Positions 59,067-64,000 of a DNA stretch of 64,000 nucleotides are shown here, piece after piece (within the stretch, counting starts at the first letter, position 1; every line of letters begins with the position of its first letter). The translations under genes and the position numbers were made by a program. The notes under the pieces were generated by a model. The model saw only the letters and a list, made by a program, of their open reading frames with translations, was not told the origin of the DNA and searched no databases. Source of the stretch: Seonamhaeicola sp. (GTDB lineage: Bacteria > Bacteroidota > Bacteroidia > Flavobacteriales > Flavobacteriaceae); the NCBI RefSeq assembly GCF_028281565.1, contig NZ_JANQJQ010000016.1, positions 213,867 through 277,866 on the forward strand, given 5' to 3'.

Positions 59067-60683
59067 ATGAAAGATAAGATTAAAAATAAATACTTCATCA
59101 TTGTTGTACTATCTATTGTTAATTTGATGGCCACAGCGCAAGTCAAGATTATCCCTCATCCTCAAAAAGTAACAGAGTTGAAAGGAAGGTTAGAAATCTC
59201 TTCACTAAGGTGCTATTATACTCAGGAGTCCAAGAATGAAGTCTTGTATCTTGGAAAAAGACTGGCCGAAGATTTTAATATGACATTGGAATTTTCTACC
59301 GTACAACGTTCGGCCAATTTGAAACTGGTCATCGAAGAACGTAAATGGTTACGATTAGGAAGAGAAGGCTACAAGTTGGTCGTGTCGAGTCAAGGCGTGA
59401 AGATATACGCTGGGGCACCAGCAGGCGTTTTCTACGGGATTCAGTCTATGCTGCAAATGATGCGTAAAGAAAGAGATGGATCGTTTAGCATTCCTCATGT
59501 AGAAATAGAAGACACCCCAAGGTTCGAATGGAGAGCGTTCATGCTGGATGAAGCGCGTCGATTTAAGGGTGTAGTAGTTGTGAAACAAATGCTCGATGAA
59601 ATGGCCTATCTTAAGATGAATACCTTCCACTGGCACCTTACCGATGATCAGGGATGGCGTGTTGAGATCAAAAAATATCCCGAATTAATAAAAACCGGAG
59701 CACATAGAAAGGGGTCTAAAGTAAGTCCCGGAGATGTCAGCGATGGGATTCCGCATTCCGGATATTATACACAGGATGACATCCGCGAGATTGTCTCATA
59801 TGCGGCGGCAAGACACATTAAAGTGATACCGGAAATAGAAATGCCGGGACATGCCAGTGCGGCCATAGCGTCTTACCCGTGGTTGGGAGCTAAAAATAAA
59901 CAAATAGAAATTCCGGAAGCCTTGTTAGCCATTTATAAAGACATTTATAATGTTGCCGATCCCGGGGTTCGGGCATTTATAAAAGATGTTATTGATGAAA
60001 TTATCCCGCTCTTTCCTTCTAAAATTATTCACATTGGTGGTGATGAAGTCAAATACGATCAATGGAAAGCATCACCAATGGCCAATGAATTTATGAAAAC
60101 AAATAACCTGCAATCTCCGGCTGATTTACATCTGTGGTTTACCAACCATATGTCGTCTTATATCAGTGACAAGGGGTATCGCATGATGGGATGGAACGAT
60201 ATCACCGGAAATAAGATACATGATTATATTGCATCTGAAGACCTGAAACTGGGTACGGACCTGGATTCCAGAACCATTGTTCAATTTTGGAAGGGAGACC
60301 CTAAGCTCATAGAAGAAACCGTCAAAAAAGGCTACGATATTGTTAATTCATATCATGTCTATACCTATCTGGATTATAGTCATGAAAGTATTAGCCTTGA
60401 GAAAGCTTACAGCTTTGATCCAATTCCTGATACCCTGGACCCCATCTACCATAATAAAATACTTGGTTTGGGCTGTCAGATGTGGAGTCAGGCCATTCCA
60501 ACCGTTGAAAGTATGCACCAACAGATTTTCCCCAGGTTGGCAGCTTATGCCGAGATAGGATGGACCACCAAAAAACATCGAAACTTCCAAAGGTTTAAAG
60601 AATCATTGCCAGCATTAAAAAAGGCCTGGGATCAACGTCAGATTAAATACACGCAAACAGAACAAATCAAAAAACCAGATTAA
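59067..60683 (+). CDS. GH20 beta-N-acetylhexosaminidase
   Basis: A 538-residue enzyme. The signal peptide ends ATAQ near 25. A GH20b-type N-terminal domain (30-150) precedes the catalytic barrel (about 152-500): FHWHLTDDQGWRVEIKKYPE, EMPGHASAAIASYP and IHIGGDEVKYDQW, the last giving the Asp326-Glu327 pair of substrate-assisted catalysis. It releases terminal beta-GlcNAc or beta-GalNAc. No lipobox is seen, so it is probably periplasmic. Its 3' end is the part duplicated at 49850. The next lipoprotein gene starts 23 bases later. Confidence 0.95.
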   Translation: MKDKIKNKYFIIVVLSIVNLMATAQVKIIPHPQKVTELKGRLEISSLRCYYTQESKNEVLYLGKRLAEDFNMTLEFSTVQRSANLKLVIEERKWLRLGREGYKLVVSSQGVKIYAGAPAGVFYGIQSMLQMMRKERDGSFSIPHVEIEDTPRFEWRAFMLDEARRFKGVVVVKQMLDEMAYLKMNTFHWHLTDDQGWRVEIKKYPELIKTGAHRKGSKVSPGDVSDGIPHSGYYTQDDIREIVSYAAARHIKVIPEIEMPGHASAAIASYPWLGAKNKQIEIPEALLAIYKDIYNVADPGVRAFIKDVIDEIIPLFPSKIIHIGGDEVKYDQWKASPMANEFMKTNNLQSPADLHLWFTNHMSSYISDKGYRMMGWNDITGNKIHDYIASEDLKLGTDLDSRTIVQFWKGDPKLIEETVKKGYDIVNSYHVYTYLDYSHESISLEKAYSFDPIPDTLDPIYHNKILGLGCQMWSQAIPTVESMHQQIFPRLAAYAEIGWTTKKHRNFQRFKESLPALKKAWDQRQIKYTQTEQIKKPD

Positions 60684-60799
60684 AAATTAAAATACAGTCT
60701 TAAAACATGAAACTATTTAGAAACTCTTTTTTGTTATTCATCCCGATTGTCCTTTTAGGATTCCTGTCCTGTTCAAATTTCGGTTCCAAAGTGATTCAT
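60584..60799 (+). repeat. Direct repeat, right copy (intact GH20/lipoprotein junction)
   Basis: Source copy of the degenerate segment at 49850-50064, in the same orientation and about 10.7 kb away. It spans the last 33 codons of the GH20 gene, the 23-base gap and about 30 codons of the next gene. Confidence 0.88.
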
Positions 60800-62866
60800 A
60801 TATATTGTAATGAAACCAATGATGTGTATGAGGTATTACAGACCTCTGAAAATGTGAGGGTTCTTAGATACAATAATATCGAAAGGCTCATGAATCGTGT
60901 CAGAAAGGGAGAATCGGTCATGATTTTAGCAGATAATTATCCTGAAGAAACCCTAAAGCTTCCCGATGGGTTTTTTGATAAAATGAAAAGTAAAAAGGCA
61001 CATTTCTACGTGGAATATGCTCAACAACTTCCCGGTATTGTAACCGAAACCGAAACTATAAAACCGAAATACCAAAGGGCTATTGTGAATTCGTCATTTT
61101 TCGGAAAACAGGTGGATAGCTTAGCGATTCTCTCTGTTAGTGGCCTAAGGTATATCCCCGCAAAAGTGCCATCAGCTCATATCGTTGCCGGACGTGTAGC
61201 CGGTCTTGACCATGCCGAATACGGGTTACCTAAAGAAACTAGTCCGCTACTTTTTGAGATGCCCGAATATTCCGGAATTGTGGCAACCACCTCACTGAGT
61301 AAGTTCATAAAAGGGCGTTATGCGCCTAAACGTGAGTGGCAATTTGTTTGGAAAGCCATATTCCGGTTCCTAATCGGTGAGGATATGGGTTCCTTGAAAT
61401 GGTCATCTGTTGTGCAACCCTATTTTGGCAGAAATGAAACTTTACCGGAAGACGTTCAAAAACAAACTTTAAAACGAGGTATTGATTGGTTCCAAAATGC
61501 GAGAATGCTGATTCCTGAAAATTATGATCAGGTGATCGCCGATGCCATCGATCCCACTATAAATACAGGGTTTCTCACTTATAGCGAAGACATCCCTATA
61601 GGCGATGGCAGTAATGGTGTTTTCGAATGTATATTTTCTAAAATTGATGAGAGCGGAAACCAACCCATAGGCGTTGTTCGTCGAGCCGATTGTACCGGGG
61701 AGACCGCCATGGCCTTTGCTACTGCCGGTAAAGCGCTTAACAATAAAGAGCATTTTAAAATTGCCGAAAACTTACTTAATTATTACCTGACAAAATCACC
61801 AGCCACAAAGAATGAATATGGTGACCCGAACCATGGCGCCTATGGTCTTGTTGCATGGGGTTTTGAAAACTTTGCCTGGTATAGGGCTAACTATGGAGAC
61901 GATAATGCCAGACTCATGTTAGGAACCATGATCACCTCGGCCATCACGGGGAACGAAGACTGGGATCCTATTCTAATGAAACTTCTGTTGGCTCAATTAA
62001 GAACTACCGGGAAAAACGGATTTAGAGGAGATCGTATTGATCTTCCCGACCTGGAAAAAAATGGATGGCGTCATTTCTATGATCGGGACTTTGTTAGTTT
62101 TTCACCTCACATGGAAGCGTATCTCTGGGCCTGTATGCTATGGGCCTATGATAAGACAGGTGACCCGATTTTTCTGGAACGGACAAAAAATGCCATAAAG
62201 GCCACTATGAATGAATATACGGACGGCTGGCGCTGGATGAACGGTCTTGCCCAGGAAAAAGCCAGAATTCTGTTACCGCTTGCCTGGTTGGTACGTATTA
62301 ATGACACCAAAGAAAATAGGGACATGTTATATAAAGCTATCGACGGATTATTGGAACTGCAGGGTGTCTCCGGTGCCATACGGGAAGAGCTTGGAAAGCC
62401 AGGCAGAGGTGTATTTCCGCCTACCCGAAGAAATGAAGATTATGGTTCTCATGAAGCCTCATTGATCGCTAAAAACGGGGATAAAGTCAGTGATTTACTG
62501 TACACCACCAACTTTGCCTTTCTCGGTTTACACGAAGCATACTACGCAACAAAGGATGAGCGTATTAAGAAAGCAGCAGATAAATTGGCGGAATTCCTTT
62601 GTAGGATACAAGTAAAATCTGAAAATCATCCTGAATTAGACGGTGGGTGGATGCGTGCCTTCGATTACGGTCGCTTTGAACATTGGGGATCTAATTCTGA
62701 TGCGGGCTGGGGAGCCTGGGCCATAGAAGGCGGCTGGACCCAGGGATGGATCACCACGGTATTGGCATTAAGAGAAATGGATACCTCCGTATGGGATTTG
62801 ACAAAAGATTCCAAAGTTGGGGATCATCATGAGTCGCTTAAGAAAGAGATGCTTCCGGGACTATAG
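60707..62866 (+). CDS. Lipoprotein of uncertain function with six-hairpin (alpha/alpha)6-like C-terminus
   Basis: A 719-residue lipoprotein (MKLFRNSFLLFIPIVLLGFLSC, Cys22). Residues 25-215 look like an alpha/beta domain (VIHIYCNETNDVYEVLQ, VMILADNYPEETLKLPDGFF). Residues 245-700 show evenly spaced helices with aromatic, Trp- and Gly-rich turns (GDPNHGAYGLVAWGFENFAW, FSPHMEAYLWACMLWAYDKT, DGGWMRAFDYGRFEHWGSNS), as in six-hairpin glycosidases and epimerases. I do not recognise a named GH family. It sits between GH20 and an AGE-family epimerase, so it probably acts on the same oligosaccharide. Acidic residues that could be catalytic are present but none can be assigned. Confidence 0.6.
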   Translation: MKLFRNSFLLFIPIVLLGFLSCSNFGSKVIHIYCNETNDVYEVLQTSENVRVLRYNNIERLMNRVRKGESVMILADNYPEETLKLPDGFFDKMKSKKAHFYVEYAQQLPGIVTETETIKPKYQRAIVNSSFFGKQVDSLAILSVSGLRYIPAKVPSAHIVAGRVAGLDHAEYGLPKETSPLLFEMPEYSGIVATTSLSKFIKGRYAPKREWQFVWKAIFRFLIGEDMGSLKWSSVVQPYFGRNETLPEDVQKQTLKRGIDWFQNARMLIPENYDQVIADAIDPTINTGFLTYSEDIPIGDGSNGVFECIFSKIDESGNQPIGVVRRADCTGETAMAFATAGKALNNKEHFKIAENLLNYYLTKSPATKNEYGDPNHGAYGLVAWGFENFAWYRANYGDDNARLMLGTMITSAITGNEDWDPILMKLLLAQLRTTGKNGFRGDRIDLPDLEKNGWRHFYDRDFVSFSPHMEAYLWACMLWAYDKTGDPIFLERTKNAIKATMNEYTDGWRWMNGLAQEKARILLPLAWLVRINDTKENRDMLYKAIDGLLELQGVSGAIREELGKPGRGVFPPTRRNEDYGSHEASLIAKNGDKVSDLLYTTNFAFLGLHEAYYATKDERIKKAADKLAEFLCRIQVKSENHPELDGGWMRAFDYGRFEHWGSNSDAGWGAWAIEGGWTQGWITTVLALREMDTSVWDLTKDSKVGDHHESLKKEMLPGL

Positions 62867-62916
62867 GCTTACGAAATTAATATGAATCGTCAACGATAAA
62901 ACATAAAAATAATTAG

Positions 62917-64000
62917 ATGACGTTAGTAACATTCAATATTCGCGAATCACAAGTAAGAGAACTCAAGGAAATATATAGATCAGCCTTATTCGATGATTTG
63001 GTTCCCTGGTGGGAGAAGCACTCGTTGGATACGGAAAAAGGCGGCTATTTTACGCGTTTGAATCAGGACGGCAGTGTTTACTCGGGCGATAAGGACATGT
63101 GGATGACAGGTCGCCAGGTCTGGATGTTTGCCCATTTGTACAATAACCATGAAAACAAGGAGCGTTGGAAGGCCATGGCTGGTCATGGCCTTGACTTTAT
63201 GCAGAAACACGCCTTTAAAGAGGACGGAAAAATGTACTTCAGACTGGACCGGGCGGGAAAACCACTGGCCTCTGTGCTAAGTGTTTATACCGAAGTTTTT
63301 GCATCCATTGCCGTGGCCGAATACGCGGCCTTATCCGGAGATCTTAAACTAAAGCAAAAGGCCTTTACCATGTATGACTTTTTACTTTCCAGGTTAGGTA
63401 AGGCCTCAGACACGCCCTTGTTAGGATACCCGCTGCACCGGGAGTTTCACCTCCATGCCCATGATATGTGCCGGATCACCGTATCCAAGGTCTTTAATGA
63501 TCTATGGCCAGATAAGCAATTCCGGGATGATCTTAGCAAATCCGTTGACTCCATTTTAAGTCGACATTGGAAACCGGAAGCGGGCTATTTACTGGAAAAC
63601 GTGGCGATGGATGGTTTGGAGGTTTTCGATCTTCCCGAAGGTCGCCTGTTTCATCCCGGTCATGCCATTGAAAGTGCGTGGATGCTTATGGAAATAGCCG
63701 TGGAGGGTAACGATCAGGCATTAATGGATACCGCCATAGACATTACCCTGGCCTCATTGGAATATGGGTGGGACCAGACCTATGGCGGCATTCGCTATAT
63801 GACCAATATAGATTGGACCCCCACCCATGAACTGGAAGCCGATCTGAAACTGTGGTGGCCCCATAGTGAAGCACTATACGCCCTGCTTATGGGCTGGTTA
63901 TATACAGGAAGAGATGATCTTAAACTATGGTATAAAAAAGTACACGATTATACCTTTTCAAAGTTTCCCGATAAGGAGCACGGTGAATGGTTTGGTTATC
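62917..64000 (+). CDS. AGE-family N-acylglucosamine 2-epimerase (partial, runs off right edge)
   Basis: About 361 codons are visible without a stop, against a usual length of about 390-420, so only the C-terminus is missing. The (alpha/alpha)6 toroid is clear: WWEKHSLDTEKGGYFTRLNQ, DMWMTGRQVWMFAHLYN, LHAHDMCRITVSKVF, RLFHPGHAIESAWMLME and LKLWWPHSEALYALLMG. The histidines in HPGHAIESAW and WWPHSEAL are those that move the proton in this family. It interconverts GlcNAc and ManNAc or, in some members, glucose/mannose-type sugars. There is no signal peptide, so it is cytoplasmic and would handle monosaccharides released by GH20. It starts 50 bases after the preceding gene. Confidence 0.9.
   Translation, partial: MTLVTFNIRESQVRELKEIYRSALFDDLVPWWEKHSLDTEKGGYFTRLNQDGSVYSGDKDMWMTGRQVWMFAHLYNNHENKERWKAMAGHGLDFMQKHAFKEDGKMYFRLDRAGKPLASVLSVYTEVFASIAVAEYAALSGDLKLKQKAFTMYDFLLSRLGKASDTPLLGYPLHREFHLHAHDMCRITVSKVFNDLWPDKQFRDDLSKSVDSILSRHWKPEAGYLLENVAMDGLEVFDLPEGRLFHPGHAIESAWMLMEIAVEGNDQALMDTAIDITLASLEYGWDQTYGGIRYMTNIDWTPTHELEADLKLWWPHSEALYALLMGWLYTGRDDLKLWYKKVHDYTFSKFPDKEHGEWFGY

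Overview
The window looks like the chromosome of a marine, polysaccharide-degrading member of the Bacteroidota, most likely Flavobacteriaceae. The reasons are four SusC/SusD outer-membrane pairs, a periplasmic-propeller sensor kinase of the kind that controls polysaccharide utilization loci (PULs), C-terminal sorting domains of the type IX secretion system, SPII lipoproteins with Bacteroidota-style lipoboxes, AT-rich DNA and -7 elements close to TAnnTTTG. No rRNA, tRNA, CRISPR array, phage gene or intact transposase was found.

Region 1 (1 to about 40.6 kb) reads as one large locus for a sulfated, probably galactose-containing algal polysaccharide. It starts with a sensor kinase cut by the left edge. 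On the minus strand follow SusC1/SusD1 with two surface lipoproteins, a GH2 beta-galactosidase and two type IX secreted glycoside hydrolases. On the plus strand are a LamG-like protein, a type IX secreted sulfatase, SusC2/SusD2 and six lipoprotein sulfatases in a row; another sulfatase is on the minus strand. Eight S1-type sulfatases occur in about 20 kb, all with the CxPxR modification motif. A shared motif (TGCAACCT-N6-ACC-WTW-TTGAGACR) lies upstream of SusC1, the LamG gene (two copies) and SusC2, with a degenerate copy before the minus-strand sulfatase, so these transcripts are probably one regulon.

Region 2 (about 40.6 to 42.5 kb) is a junction: a decayed 3' end of acetyl-CoA synthetase, an N-terminally truncated CPBP protease, a small membrane protein and a TetR regulator. 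Base composition appears to rise in GC from here on (judged by eye).

Region 3 (42.6 to 49.7 kb) is SusC3/SusD3, a Calx-beta-like lipoprotein and an endonuclease/exonuclease/phosphatase-family lipoprotein, divergent from the TetR gene. A perfect 20-base palindrome lies over the probable -33 element of SusC3. No glycoside hydrolase is present, so the ligand may be a phosphoester compound rather than a plain glycan.

Region 4 (49.7 to 64 kb) begins with a scar made of three gene fragments. Part of the scar is a roughly 94 percent copy of the GH20/lipoprotein gene junction found again at 60.6 kb, so direct repeats flank the block. The block holds an ECF sigma factor, a FecR anti-sigma factor, SusC4 with an STN signalling domain, SusD4, an SGNH esterase, a GH20 hexosaminidase, a 719-residue lipoprotein of uncertain function with a six-hairpin-like C-terminus, and an AGE-family epimerase cut by the right edge. 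This set points to a GlcNAc/GalNAc-containing substrate sensed through cell-surface signalling.
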